In this document: in pieces, positions 51,872 through 62,271 of the stretch
Position numbering within the stretch: the first letter of the stretch is position 1
How the letters are laid out: the number at the start of each line of letters is the position of its first letter
From: Chondromyces crocatus
GTDB taxonomy: Bacteria > Myxococcota_A > Polyangia > Polyangiales > Polyangiaceae
Assembly: GCF_001189295.1 (NCBI RefSeq)
Contig: NZ_CP012159.1
Span: forward strand, 1,998,001-2,062,000
Direction of reading: 5' to 3'
Length of the DNA stretch: 64,000 bases
Notes under the pieces: model-generated
Told to the model about the DNA's origin: nothing
Databases searched by the model: none
What the model saw: the letters and a program-made list of their open reading frames with translations, nothing else
Translations under genes and position numbers: made by a program

Positions 51872-53347
51872 TCACTTGAGCGGGGGGGCACTGTACAGGA
51901 ACGGCACGGAAGACGACGCGGCCGGAGGCGCCGACGCAGGTCGAGACGATGACGTCGTGGTCGACGTCCCGGTCGGCGTTGGCTGGGGGGCACGCCGCCA
52001 TGAGGCCGACGCTCGCGCCGCTGGAGATGCCGAGGGCCCCAGGGGTCGCACCTCTGCCGTGAGGGCCGCCGCCATTGCTGCCGAAGGCGCAGAGGGGGCT
52101 GAAGGCTCCGAGCCTTCCGAGGCGGGCATCGGGTTCAAATCTGCCGCGTCGCCGGGGGAGGGGGCGTGCCCGTGAGGCTTCATGTTCTCCCCGGTGCCAG
52201 GCGGCGTTTCCGGGTCTGGCGTGAGCGCCCCCTGCGCCCCCAACGGGCCCCGGTCTCCGAAGCGCACCCCGACCACGATCCCTCCGACGAGCACGGCCGC
52301 ACTTCCGAAAAGCGCCCAGCGAACGCGGCCCTGACGCCCCGTCGGTCGGCGCCTCCCCGAGAGCGCCTCCTCCGCTCCAGCGTGAAGGAGGATTCCCCGC
52401 ACGCGCCCTGCCGTGTCCCGGGCGCGCTCCGAGCCGAGTTCCGCCAGCGCCTCGGCGAATGCGGCGACATCCTCGAAGCGTCGCGCGGGGTCCTTCTCCA
52501 GACACCGCTGCACGATCGTCTCCAGCCGCCGCGGCAGATCCGGCCGTAGCCCCCGGAGGGCCGGCGCGTCCTCGAACAGGATCTGACGCCGCAGCTCCCC
52601 GAGGGTCGCCCCGGCGAACGGCGGCGCTCCGGAGCACAGCTCGAACAGGATCGCGCCGAGCGACCAGATGTCGCTCGCGGGCACCACGCTGCGCGCCGAC
52701 GTGAGCTGCTCGGGCGCCATGTAGAGCGGCGACCCGAGCATCTGCCGCGGGTGCGTGACGACCAGCTCCTCCGCGCTCGTCACCCCGCTATCGGGTTCCA
52801 GCACCTTCGAGATCCCGAAGTCGAGCACCTTCACGAACGGTGAGCCGTCGGGGCGCCGCGTCAGGAACAGGTTCGACGGCTTCAGATCGCGGTGCACGAT
52901 CCCCAGCGCGTGCGCCTCCGCGATCGCCTCGCAGGCCTGCAGCACGTAGTCCGCTGCCATCTCGGCGGAGAAAGCGCCCTCTCGGCGCAGCAGCGACCCC
53001 AGGTCTTCACCCTCCAGATGCTCCATCACGATGTAGGGCTCACCCGAATCGAGCCGCCCCACATCGAGCACACGCGCGACGTGATCGCCTTTGATCCTCA
53101 CCGCCGCGCGCGCCTCACGCAGAAAACGTGCGTCGGCACCCGGGCGCTCCAGCGCCGCCGGCAGCATCAGCTTCAGCGCGACCCGCCCCCCGAGCTCCAC
53201 GTGCTCGGCGGCGAGCACCACCCCCATGCCCCCGCGGCCGAGTTCGCTCTCGATCCGGTATTTACCGGCCAGCAGCGTCCCTCTCGCGATCTCGTGAGCC
53301 TTCGACGCGACGCTCACGGCTGGGCTCTCTCGCACCGATGACCTCAT
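51872..53347 (-). CDS. Ser/Thr protein kinase with one TM segment
   Basis: 491 residues. A complete Hanks-type domain is at about 28-300: GRGGMG (37-43), Lys59, HRDLKPSN from His152, DFG (176-178), GSPLYMAPEQ. A basic stretch and one helix (about 345-368, WALFGSAAVLVGGIVVGVRF) are followed by a Pro/Ser/Ala-rich extracytoplasmic tail ending PPLK. So it is a membrane kinase with a low-complexity sensor part. The start ATG at 53345-53347. It is five nt from TPR/PEGA paralogue D downstream and 178 bp from the WD40 kinase gene upstream, so a separate promoter may exist. Confidence 0.94.
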   Translation of the reverse strand: MRSSVRESPAVSVASKAHEIARGTLLAGKYRIESELGRGGMGVVLAAEHVELGGRVALKLMLPAALERPGADARFLREARAAVRIKGDHVARVLDVGRLDSGEPYIVMEHLEGEDLGSLLRREGAFSAEMAADYVLQACEAIAEAHALGIVHRDLKPSNLFLTRRPDGSPFVKVLDFGISKVLEPDSGVTSAEELVVTHPRQMLGSPLYMAPEQLTSARSVVPASDIWSLGAILFELCSGAPPFAGATLGELRRQILFEDAPALRGLRPDLPRRLETIVQRCLEKDPARRFEDVAAFAEALAELGSERARDTAGRVRGILLHAGAEEALSGRRRPTGRQGRVRWALFGSAAVLVGGIVVGVRFGDRGPLGAQGALTPDPETPPGTGENMKPHGHAPSPGDAADLNPMPASEGSEPSAPSAPSAAMAAALTAEVRPLGPSASPAARASASWRRAPQPTPTGTSTTTSSSRPASAPPAASSSVPFLYSAPPLK

Positions 53348-53525
53348 GACGCCCCGGCTGACTTAACACCGCACCTGCGTCGAAACGTCAACCGCGCCGC
53401 GGCGTGATCACCTCGTGTCTCCAATAACGCCTGTCGCGCGCCTTTTGCTCGACTTGCGCATCTCTCGCTCGTTGCCACGCCTCACCCCCTCGAGCGCCCG
53501 CTGCTCCCCTGCGCTCGTCTGGGCC

Positions 53526-56500
53526 TCACGGACCGGCGGCTTGAACCGCGCCCGTGATCCACGCACGCAACCCCTCTGGATCGCGCGGTAGATCGTCAGG
53601 CCACAGACGCACCGTCCCATCCTCGCCCACCGACACGAACCCACGCCCTTCGGGCAGGACACGTGCGTCGTACACCTTCCCCGCGTGACCGCGCAGCACC
53701 ATGGACTGCGACGTCACCAGATCCCACACACGCACCGTCCCGTCCTCGCCTGTGGAGATCGCCGTTCGACCGTCGGGCGCGGGGTGGAGACTCAGGACCC
53801 TCCCGGCGTGACCGCGCAGCTCTTGCGTCAGCGCGCCGCGTTCCACGTCCCACACCTGAGCGTTCGCCAGGCCGTTCAGACCGAAGAGGAGCCGGCCATC
53901 ACGCGTGAACTCCAGGTGCGCGGCCCACGCCCCACCCGTCTCGATGCTTCGAGGGGGCGCACCGCCGAGATCCCAGAGCCGCAGCAGATGATCGAACCCG
54001 CCCGTCGCGAGCAGGCCACCCGCTGGCGAGAACACGAGTCCCGTCCCCCACCGATCGTGCCCCCCGAGGACCCGGACCTCCTCCCCGTCCGGATCCCAGA
54101 GCCGTACTGACCCGTCCGCGTGCGTCGTCCCGAGTCGACGTCCATCGGGAGAGAAGGCGATCCACTCCACGTCGCTCGTGACGCTTTGCAGCGCCCGCGA
54201 CGTCCCGTCGGCGAGGCGGACGATGTGGACCGCCGCGCCAGCCACGGCGAGCCGTGTCCCATCGGGTGACAACGCGAACAGAGGATGGGCCGACCCTCCC
54301 GGCCGGTGCTGGTGCCGCGCGCGCCCCTCCCTGTCCCAGACGCGCACCATCCCATCATCGCCCGACGACACCAGGTAGGTCCCGTCGGCCGTGAACGCGA
54401 CCCGGAGCACCCGATGCTCTGCAGACCCCTGAAAAACCCGTTGCTCGCCCGTATCGAGCGCCCGCACGTGGACCTCGCCCCTCGCGTCGCCCGTCGCCAC
54501 GCGGCGGGACTGCGCGTCGATCTCCAGGGCGAGCGCCGGTGCCGCATGGCGCCCGAACACCTGACTCAGCCCCGCGTCCACCCGGAAGAGCCGTACCACC
54601 CCGTCGAAGCTCGCCGCGGCCAGAGCGCGGCTGTCGGGCGAGAAATCCAGGGCGAACACGGTATCGCGAGCGCCCGACAGCGTTCGCCGTTGATCGGTCT
54701 CCAGATCCCAGAGGCGCGTCGTCCAGTCACTGCCCGCGCTCGCCAGCCACCGTCCATCGGGCGAGAACATGAGTCGCGTGACGAGCCCCTCGTGCCCCCG
54801 TGCCACGCGCGACGTCCCCGTCGCGAGATCCCAGAGCCGCACCGTCCCGTCCACGTCCGCCGAAGCCAGCCGTCGCCCATCGGATGCGAACAGCATCCGA
54901 GCGACGGGCGCGTCGTGACCGACGAGCTCCTGGACCCGTCCTGTCGCAGGCTCCCAGAGTCGGACGATCCCGTCGCCGCCTCCGGCAGCGATGCGCTGGC
55001 CATCGTGCTGGATGTCGATGGGAAGGATCCCCAGGAGCCGCACGATGTCGGCATGGACGCTCACCGCGGCCGGAGCGCGCCGGACGGTCCCCGCGCCGAC
55101 GTCGAGCCACGCCACCGCACCGGGACCCCTGCGCGACACCACCTCGGGGCCGGTCTTCCCCCCCAGGCCTGCGCTGACCCCGTACCGCCGATCCCTCGTG
55201 AAATAGGCCTTCACACAGAGCTCGGCGTCGTCGCACAGGGTTCGCCCCTCGCCCGTTTTCGCATCCCACCACCGCACCGTGCCGTCGTCGCCGTAGCTGA
55301 GCAGCGCCCCCTCGTCCGGCGTGAAGACCGCGTCGACGACCGCCTCCGTGTGCCCGAGCAGCGCCTTCACGGTGCCCTGCTCCAGATCGTGGACGCGGAT
55401 CTGCCGGTCCAGACTGGTCGTGACCACGTAGCGGCCCGAGCTGGACACCCGCACCCCCCACGCCTCGTCGCTGTGGGTCGTCAGCACCCGATGCTGACCT
55501 CGCTCCAGATCCCACAGCCGGACGGTGCGGTCGTCGCTGGCCGTGTACAGAGTCCGCCCGTCGGGGGCGAAGACCATGCTGTTGATGTACATCCGGTGAC
55601 CGCGCAGCACCCGCGCCACCCCGCGGCCTCGAGCGTCGGCGGCGAGCGTCCTCACCGCGCTCCACTCCGTGAAGCCCGGCGAGAGGCTCTGCAGCCAGGT
55701 CAGCGACTCGTTCGGATCACGATCCAGCGCCGTGCGCGCCTGCACGAGCAAGAGCTGATCGGCGCGGTCGACGGCGGCCTTGCGCGCCTCCTCGACGAGC
55801 ACCAGCGCCTGCTCGGCCCGCGCCTGCTCCTCGGCGGCGTGATCCCGCGCGTGCATCACCCGCACGAGCCCGTAGGTCCCTCCCGCGAGCAGCACGAACA
55901 GCGCGGCGGCGGCGACCGACAGCGTCCCCCGGTGACGGCGCGCGAAGCGGAGCGCGAGCTCTCGCATGGAATAGCGGTGAGCCCCCACGAGCTGGCCGGC
56001 ATGGAAGCGCCCCAGATCGTCCGCGAGTTCGCGCGCCGATGGGTATCTCGCCTCCGGACGCCGGGCCATCGCCTTGCCCACGATCGCCAGTAGATCCTCC
56101 GGTACCCCCGGCGTCCGCCCGGCGAGCGGCGGTGGGGGCCGCTGGAGCACCTCGCTCACCACCTTCCTCGCCGTACCCTCGTACGGCGGCGCGCCTGCGA
56201 GCAGGTGGTAGAGCATCGCGCCGATCGCGTACACGTCGGCGCGCTCGTCGACGGCGCCTCCCGCAGCCTGCTCCGGCGGCATGTACGCGGGCGTTCCCAC
56301 CACCGTGCCCACCACCGTGAGCGCTGCCGTCGCTTGCTCTTCCGGAGGGGCCGCGTCCGACGGCGAGGCCGACGCCGACGCCTCACCGGGCGCCGCGGAC
56401 AGCTCCTTGGCGAGGCCCCAATCGATGACCACCGTCTCGCCGAAGTCGCCGACCAGCACGTTGGCGGGCTTCAGGTCGCGGTGGATGATCCGCTCGGCGT

Positions 56501-56948
56501 GCGCGTAGGCCATCGCCTGGGCGACGGCGAGCACGTGGGTCACGAGCGGTAGCCGCTCATCGAGCCCGCGCGGCTCCTTGATCACCTCCGCGAGGGAGCG
56601 ACCCGAGACCAGCTTCATCGCGTAGAAGGGCGCTCCCGTCGGCCATCGACCTGCCTCGTAGACCGGCACGATGGAGGGGTGCTGGAGGCGCGAGGTGAGC
56701 AGCGCCTCTCGCACGAAGCGGTCCTCGGCCTCCTGCTCCCGATCGATCAGCTCCTTCAGCGCCACCATGCGGCCCATGCGCACGTCCTCGGCGCGCATCA
56801 CCCGGCCGAGTCCACCCTGCGCGATCTGGCCCGACACCACGTAGCGCGCCGGATCCACCTCCGACAGGAGGGCCGACGTCCACTGCGTCTCCTTCGTGGA
56901 CGACAGCGATGCCGAGTCCGGGCTCGAGCGGATCGTGTCCGCCTGCAT
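53526..56948 (-). CDS. Ser/Thr protein kinase with C-terminal WD40 propellers, copy 2
   Basis: 1140 residues. The kinase domain (about 37-310) has QGGLGRV, Lys65, HRDLKPAN from His156, and IDWGLAKEL, that is DWG (176-178) in place of DFG, then GTPAYMPPEQ. One TM helix (341-363) and a short coiled coil lead to about 16 WD40-like repeats from about residue 438 to the end (for example FAPDGRTLYTASDDRTVRLW; LRGHAGKVYDARVLPEGRGF). They would fill two propellers. WD repeats typically bind other proteins, so the propellers are the likely substrate or signal recruiters. It is 220 bp downstream of the similar kinase at 57169-60693, with near-identical DNA in the kinase part. Confidence 0.93.
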   Translation of the reverse strand: MQADTIRSSPDSASLSSTKETQWTSALLSEVDPARYVVSGQIAQGGLGRVMRAEDVRMGRMVALKELIDREQEAEDRFVREALLTSRLQHPSIVPVYEAGRWPTGAPFYAMKLVSGRSLAEVIKEPRGLDERLPLVTHVLAVAQAMAYAHAERIIHRDLKPANVLVGDFGETVVIDWGLAKELSAAPGEASASASPSDAAPPEEQATAALTVVGTVVGTPAYMPPEQAAGGAVDERADVYAIGAMLYHLLAGAPPYEGTARKVVSEVLQRPPPPLAGRTPGVPEDLLAIVGKAMARRPEARYPSARELADDLGRFHAGQLVGAHRYSMRELALRFARRHRGTLSVAAAALFVLLAGGTYGLVRVMHARDHAAEEQARAEQALVLVEEARKAAVDRADQLLLVQARTALDRDPNESLTWLQSLSPGFTEWSAVRTLAADARGRGVARVLRGHRMYINSMVFAPDGRTLYTASDDRTVRLWDLERGQHRVLTTHSDEAWGVRVSSSGRYVVTTSLDRQIRVHDLEQGTVKALLGHTEAVVDAVFTPDEGALLSYGDDGTVRWWDAKTGEGRTLCDDAELCVKAYFTRDRRYGVSAGLGGKTGPEVVSRRGPGAVAWLDVGAGTVRRAPAAVSVHADIVRLLGILPIDIQHDGQRIAAGGGDGIVRLWEPATGRVQELVGHDAPVARMLFASDGRRLASADVDGTVRLWDLATGTSRVARGHEGLVTRLMFSPDGRWLASAGSDWTTRLWDLETDQRRTLSGARDTVFALDFSPDSRALAAASFDGVVRLFRVDAGLSQVFGRHAAPALALEIDAQSRRVATGDARGEVHVRALDTGEQRVFQGSAEHRVLRVAFTADGTYLVSSGDDGMVRVWDREGRARHQHRPGGSAHPLFALSPDGTRLAVAGAAVHIVRLADGTSRALQSVTSDVEWIAFSPDGRRLGTTHADGSVRLWDPDGEEVRVLGGHDRWGTGLVFSPAGGLLATGGFDHLLRLWDLGGAPPRSIETGGAWAAHLEFTRDGRLLFGLNGLANAQVWDVERGALTQELRGHAGRVLSLHPAPDGRTAISTGEDGTVRVWDLVTSQSMVLRGHAGKVYDARVLPEGRGFVSVGEDGTVRLWPDDLPRDPEGLRAWITGAVQAAGP

Positions 56949-57168
56949 GGCCTGACGCGCTCAGCGACCCCGCCCCCGCCGCACAGCGGAGAGGGCGAGC
57001 GTGGCAGGGGCTACCAGAGGAGCGGGAGAGGGCCACGAACGAGCGCAGCCAGGAGGAAGCGAGGCCATGAACGCGGGGGGGATTGTCATCAATTTCATCC
57101 CCGCTCACCAGCGCCCTCTCGCGACGTGCTCGCCCCCTCGCGTCGTCACCTCGGGGCTTGGCGTCACC

Positions 57169-60100
57169 TCAGGGCTCGGCGTCGTCCTCTCGCCGGTCGG
57201 CGCCGGCCAGCCCGGCCGACGTCACCGTGGCGGCGATCCACGCACGCAGTCCCACCGGATCACGCGGCAGTGCGTCCCGCCACAGGCGCACGGTGCCGTC
57301 CTGGCCCACCGAGACGAAGCCGCGCCCATCGGGCAGGATCCTCGCGTCGTGGACCGTCCCCGCGTGACCGCGCAGGATCTGAGCCCGGCGGGTGGCCAGA
57401 TCCCAGACGCGGACCGTGCCGTCGACGCTCGTGGAGACCACCGTGTTCCCATCGGCGGATGCGTGCGTGTTCGTCACCACACCCGCGTGGCCACGCAGCT
57501 CATGGCGGAGAGAGCCCGCCTTCACGTCCCACACCAGGATCGTCGCCAGCCCGGTGAGCCCCAGGAGCAGCTCGCCACCGCGCGCGAACTCGAGCGCGCC
57601 CACCCACAGCCCACCTGGCTGGATCGACCGGCGCTCGCTGCTCCCGAGCGTCCAGAGATCGAGCTGGTGATCGTGTCCCCCGGAGGCGATGAGGCCCCCC
57701 ATGGGCGAGAACGCGATCGACACGGCTTCCCCCGTGTGCGCACCGAGAACCCGAGGCGGCGCATCGGACGCAGCTCCCCAGACGCGCACGATGTGGGCCG
57801 CATCCGTCGCGGCGATCTCCTCCCCATCGGCGGAGACGTCGATCGCGCGCAGCTCGCGCTCGAACCCCCGCAGCGCCTTCGAGTCGCCCGTGCTCAGGTG
57901 AAGGAACCGAGGCGCATCGCCGGCCACGGCGAGCCGCGACCCGTCAACCGAGAACGCGAAATCCGGAGCGGCTCCCTCCGTGTCGCTCAGCTTGCTCTCG
58001 ACCTCGTGCAGCGTCCGGCCTTCGGTGTCCTGGATGCGCACGACGCGATCCTCCCCGGAGGACACGATGCTCGCTCCATCCGGCGAGAACGCCACCTGCC
58101 GCACCTTGCCTCGGTGCCCAGAGAGCGCGCGCGCGGACCCCTCATCCACGCTCCAGAGGAGGACCTGACCATCCGCCCCTCCGGTCACCGCCCGCGGCGC
58201 GCGTCCCTCCCGCGCGTCGAGCCCCAGCGTGAGCGCCGGCCCCTCGTGACGTCCGAGGATCCGGCTCGACCCGGCATCGACCCGGAAGATGCGCACCACC
58301 CCGTCCACCCCCGACGCCGCGAGCGAGCGACCGTCCGGCGAGAACGCCAGCGTGAGCAGCACGTCCCGCGCCCCGTGCAGCACCCGCCGCTGATCCGTTT
58401 CCACGTCCCAGAGCCGCGCGCTGTGATCCGCGCCGCCGCTGGCCAGCCAGCGCCCATCGGGGGAGAACACGAGTTCGTAGACTGGACCCTCGTGGCCACG
58501 CGCCACCCGCATGGTGCCGCGCTCCAGGTGGCGCAAGCGCACCACCCCGCTCTCGTCGGCCGAGGCGAGCCACTGCCCGTCGGGAGAGAAGCGCACCCGG
58601 AACAGCGGCGCCTCGTGATCCGCGTAGCTGCGGAGCGTCCCCGTCCCCGGTTCCCAGACCCACAGCCGCCCGTCCTCGTCGCCCGCCGCGATCCTGCGCC
58701 CGTCGCGCATCAGATCCATCGGCATGAAACCCATGAGCCGCACGATGTCCGGGAGTACCTTCACCGGCAGGGGAGGGCGCTTCAGCGCGCCCGTCTCCAG
58801 GTCGAGCAGCGCAAGCTTCCCCGCGAGGTCCGCGACCACCGCGCTCCGCCGATCCTGTGACACCACGACCTTCGTGCAAGCGCCGCTGTCCGCACACAGG
58901 ACACGCGCCATCCCGGTCGCGAGATCCCATCTGCGCACGGTGGCGTCTCCCGCGAAGCTGAACAGCGACTGCCCGTCGGGCGTGAACACCGCCCCATTCA
59001 CGGAGCCCGTGTGACCTTTCAAGGTGGTGGCCGCGCCGGTCGCCACGTCGACCACCCGCACCTCCTGGTCCTTGCTGGCCGTCGCGATCCTCCGCCCGTC
59101 GGGTGACACGCTCAGCCGCCAGACCTCGTCGCCGTGGGTGACCAGCTCACGGTGCTTGCCGCCCACGAGATCCCACGCCCGCACCGTCCGATCGTCGCTC
59201 GCGCTGTACAGCGTCTTGCCGTCGGGCGCGTAGACCACCGTGCTCACGAGCTTCCGGTGACCACGCAGCATCCGCGCGATCCCGCGCCCCTCGGCGTCGA
59301 CGGCGAGCGCGCGCACCGTGTCCCATGCCTCGAACGACGACGACAGGCTGGCCAGCCGGACCAGCGTCTCGTTGGGATCGCGCTCCAGCGCCGTGCGTGC
59401 CTCGACGAGCAAGAGCTGATCGGCGCGATCGACGGCGGCCTTCCTCGCTTGCTCCGCCTGCTCCCGCGCGCGCTCGGCCATCACCCGCTCCTCGGCCTCC
59501 CGATCACGCGCGTGCATCACACCGAGCACACCGTAGGTCCCCCCCGAGCCGAGCACGAGCGCCGCCGCCGCCGCGACCGACAGCGCCGCGCGATGACGCC
59601 GCGCGAAGCGGAGCGCGAGCTCCCGCCTGGAGTAGCGGTGTGCCCCCACGAGCTGACCGGCGTGGAACCGCCCCAGATCGTCGGCGAGCTCCCGCGCCGA
59701 CGGGTATCGCTCCTCCGGCCGCCGCGCCATCGCCTTGCCGACGATGGCCAGCAGATCCTCCGGCACCCCTTGCGCCCGCTCCGCGAGCAACGGTGGCGGC
59801 TGCTGGAGCACCTGGTTCACCACCTTCCTCGCCGTGCCCTCGTACGGCGGCGCGCCCGAGAGCAGGTGGTAGAGCATCGCGCCGACCGCATACACGTCCG
59901 CCCGCTCGTCGACGGCGCCTCCCGCAGCCTGCTCCGGTGGCATGTATGCCGGCGTCCCCACCACCGTGCCCACGACGGTGAGCGCATCCCGTGCCCACTC
60001 CTCGGAATCCATCTCGTCCGTGGGCGCGACCGACGTGCGCACCTCGGACCGGTCCGGTGGCAGCTCCTTGGCGAGCCCCCAGTCGATGACCACCGTCTCG

Positions 60101-60693
60101 CCGAAGTCGCCGACCAGCACGTTGGCGGGCTTCAGGTCGCGGTGGATGATCCGCTCGGCGTGCGCGTAGGCCATCGCCTGGGCGACGGCGAGCACGTGGG
60201 GCACGAGCGGCAGCCGCTCATCGAGCCCGCGTGGTTCCTCGATGACCTCGGCGAGCGAGCGCCCCGCGACCAGCTTCATCGCATAGAACGGCGCTCCCGT
60301 CGGCCAGCGCCCCGCCTCGTAGACCGGCACGATGGAGGGGTGCTGGAGCCGCGAGGTGAGCAGCGCCTCCCGCACGAAGCGGTCCTCGGCGTCGCCACCG
60401 CGATCGATCAGCTCCTTCAGCGCGACCAGACGGCCCATGTGCACGTCCTCGGCGCGCATCACCCGGCCGAGCCCACCGCGCGCGACCATGCCGCTGACCA
60501 CGTAGCGCTTCGGATCCACCTCCGGCAGCCGCGCCGCCGTCCACCGCGTCGTGCCCCCCCGGGATACGGGCGCCGCGTCTTCGGGCGGCGCGTCGAGCGT
60601 GTCCGGCAGCGTCTCCGCGTCTCCCCGCGTCTTGCGGAGCGGCGCTTCGGTGGCCCCCTCGGCGCGTGGGTCCTGAAGCGTGTCCGCCAGCAT
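57169..60693 (-). CDS. Ser/Thr protein kinase with C-terminal WD40 propellers, copy 1
   Basis: 1174 residues, same plan as copy 2. The kinase domain (about 65-340) has RGGLGRV, Lys93, HRDLKPAN from His184, DWG (204-206), GTPAYMPPEQ; then TM, coiled coil, and about 16 WD40-like repeats (YAPDGKTLYSASDDRTVRAW; FSPDGASIVSSGEDRVVRIQ; LPDGRGFVSVGQDGTVRLWR). The ATG at 60691-60693 has GAGGAG upstream and is only 11 bp after the MYXO-CTERM gene stop, so the two are an operon. It has an extra acidic/Thr-rich N-terminus of about 30 residues. The paralogue's WD part is much less alike than its kinase part. Confidence 0.93.
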   Translation of the reverse strand: MLADTLQDPRAEGATEAPLRKTRGDAETLPDTLDAPPEDAAPVSRGGTTRWTAARLPEVDPKRYVVSGMVARGGLGRVMRAEDVHMGRLVALKELIDRGGDAEDRFVREALLTSRLQHPSIVPVYEAGRWPTGAPFYAMKLVAGRSLAEVIEEPRGLDERLPLVPHVLAVAQAMAYAHAERIIHRDLKPANVLVGDFGETVVIDWGLAKELPPDRSEVRTSVAPTDEMDSEEWARDALTVVGTVVGTPAYMPPEQAAGGAVDERADVYAVGAMLYHLLSGAPPYEGTARKVVNQVLQQPPPLLAERAQGVPEDLLAIVGKAMARRPEERYPSARELADDLGRFHAGQLVGAHRYSRRELALRFARRHRAALSVAAAAALVLGSGGTYGVLGVMHARDREAEERVMAERAREQAEQARKAAVDRADQLLLVEARTALERDPNETLVRLASLSSSFEAWDTVRALAVDAEGRGIARMLRGHRKLVSTVVYAPDGKTLYSASDDRTVRAWDLVGGKHRELVTHGDEVWRLSVSPDGRRIATASKDQEVRVVDVATGAATTLKGHTGSVNGAVFTPDGQSLFSFAGDATVRRWDLATGMARVLCADSGACTKVVVSQDRRSAVVADLAGKLALLDLETGALKRPPLPVKVLPDIVRLMGFMPMDLMRDGRRIAAGDEDGRLWVWEPGTGTLRSYADHEAPLFRVRFSPDGQWLASADESGVVRLRHLERGTMRVARGHEGPVYELVFSPDGRWLASGGADHSARLWDVETDQRRVLHGARDVLLTLAFSPDGRSLAASGVDGVVRIFRVDAGSSRILGRHEGPALTLGLDAREGRAPRAVTGGADGQVLLWSVDEGSARALSGHRGKVRQVAFSPDGASIVSSGEDRVVRIQDTEGRTLHEVESKLSDTEGAAPDFAFSVDGSRLAVAGDAPRFLHLSTGDSKALRGFERELRAIDVSADGEEIAATDAAHIVRVWGAASDAPPRVLGAHTGEAVSIAFSPMGGLIASGGHDHQLDLWTLGSSERRSIQPGGLWVGALEFARGGELLLGLTGLATILVWDVKAGSLRHELRGHAGVVTNTHASADGNTVVSTSVDGTVRVWDLATRRAQILRGHAGTVHDARILPDGRGFVSVGQDGTVRLWRDALPRDPVGLRAWIAATVTSAGLAGADRREDDAEP

Positions 60694-60704
60694 CGACTCC
60701 TCGC

Positions 60705-62126
60705 TCAGCGGACCCGCCTCCGTCGCGCCGCGAGCAGCGCCAGCCCTGCGACGGCGGCAAGGCCCCCCTCACGCCGTCCCTCCGAGCCCCCGCCCGCCGT
60801 GCGGCAATCGCAGCCAGCATCCTCGGCGATGGCGGGCACGTCCACGCCCCCGACGACCTCGTCCTCGGGGCCGCCGTAGCCCACGCCGCGCACCGTCACG
60901 ATCTGCAAGGGCGCGTCGGGATCGTTCGAGCCCACGAGGACCTTCGCCACGAACTCCCCGTTCTTCTTCGGCACGAAGCGGACCGCCGAGTCGACCGTGA
61001 TCCCCGGCTCGATCTGCACCGTGGGATCGAAGACCTCGAAGTTCGTCGGATCGTCGGTGACCACGGTCGCCGCCACCAGCGCCTCGCCCGCGTTGTAGAG
61101 CGGGAACGGCTCCAGGTTCTTCTGCCCCACCTCCACGTTGCCGAAGTTGATCTCCGTCTCCGAGAGCACGAGATCGGGCAACGGCACCCGCACCCGCTTC
61201 GTGTCGAAGATCCAGTCGTCCTCGGTGATCGGGAACCCGATGGGGATGTCGACGATGGGGATCGACCACGTCTGACCGAGCAGCTCCACGTAGAACGCGG
61301 GGATCAGGTGGAGCGTCCCGTCGTACTTCACCGTCCCTTCGGGATGCACATCCAGCTCGATCGCAGGCCCGCCCGGGTACGTGGTGCTCGTCGCGTCGCC
61401 GTCGTACGTCAGCTCGCCGCCGGCCACGGTCGGTCCGTCGGCCTCGGCGACCACGATGCTGTGGGTCTGGTAACGAGACGCGACCTCCATGGCCACATCC
61501 AGCTCGAAGCCACCATCGATGCCCGGGATCGAACCACCGACGATGCTGCCGATGGAGACCTTTGCCAGCCGCACCGGGTTGGTGGTGCTCGACAGCCCGA
61601 CGCCCGGATCCCACCCCCAGCCATCGAACGTCGTGTCGGCCTGCACCGCGAAGTCGATCTGGGGCACGTACGGCAAGTTGCCGACCCAGGTGAACGTCTG
61701 CCCGAGGACCGAGATGTTGATCGCGCCCTGCGCTCCGACGTCGAGCCCGTAGTGGTAACTGAACGCGCTGCCTGCGCGCGTCCCTGGCGCGGTCAGGTGG
61801 AAGACCTCCGGCCACGCCGTGTCCAGCGCGCCGCGGAGGCTCACGGCCGTATTGGCGTAGACCGCAGCCCAGAGGTGCACCTGGAGCGGCGAGCCTTGCG
61901 GGACCCACCCCGTGTCGAAGTTGAACTCGATGGGCAGCGCGTTGATCTTCTCGAAGTGCAGCCGGCCGGTCTTGCACGTGAGCGGCTCGTCCGCGCATGG
62001 CTCTGCGAGCACGTCGTATGCCGCGGCCTCGCCGGGGGAGAGGAACACGGCGGCGGCCGTGACCGCCGTCGCGAGTGGAAGCGCCAGGTGGAACGGCGAA
62101 CGGCTGCGGGGCCTGAGCGGGTACAT
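60705..62126 (-). CDS. Surface protein with ASH-like domain and MYXO-CTERM anchor
   Basis: 473 residues. The signal peptide (ALPLATAVTAAAVFLSPGEA) is followed by a large beta-rich body (FEKINALPIEFNFDTGWVPQ; LGQTFTWVGNLPYVPQIDFA). A C-terminal ASPM-SPD-2-Hydin/choice-of-anchor-like domain comes next (about 330-430: VLSETEINFGNVEVGQKNLE; VQIEPGITVDSAVRFVPKKN; VLVGSNDPDAPLQIVTVRGV). The end has Cys-Asp-Cys, Gly-rich spacer, a short hydrophobic helix (GLAAVAGLALLAA) and RRRRVR, a MYXO-CTERM layout. It is exported and cell-surface retained. The ATG at 62124-62126 was chosen at the signal peptide; a longer reading to 62366 runs into the repeat array. First gene of the operon with WD40 kinase 1. 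Confidence 0.85.
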   Translation of the reverse strand: MYPLRPRSRSPFHLALPLATAVTAAAVFLSPGEAAAYDVLAEPCADEPLTCKTGRLHFEKINALPIEFNFDTGWVPQGSPLQVHLWAAVYANTAVSLRGALDTAWPEVFHLTAPGTRAGSAFSYHYGLDVGAQGAINISVLGQTFTWVGNLPYVPQIDFAVQADTTFDGWGWDPGVGLSSTTNPVRLAKVSIGSIVGGSIPGIDGGFELDVAMEVASRYQTHSIVVAEADGPTVAGGELTYDGDATSTTYPGGPAIELDVHPEGTVKYDGTLHLIPAFYVELLGQTWSIPIVDIPIGFPITEDDWIFDTKRVRVPLPDLVLSETEINFGNVEVGQKNLEPFPLYNAGEALVAATVVTDDPTNFEVFDPTVQIEPGITVDSAVRFVPKKNGEFVAKVLVGSNDPDAPLQIVTVRGVGYGGPEDEVVGGVDVPAIAEDAGCDCRTAGGGSEGRREGGLAAVAGLALLAARRRRVR

Positions 62127-62271
62127 GGGCGGGAGCGTGATTGTCAGGGATTTCCCTCCGTCCGACCAGACGGCTGTGCTCTCCCGCTGGTGGTCTGGGC
62201 GTCCGTCAGGTGGCAGCGGGACGCCAGAGAGCCGCCATTTCCGGTGCGCTCGACCGTTCTCACGGTAACTC

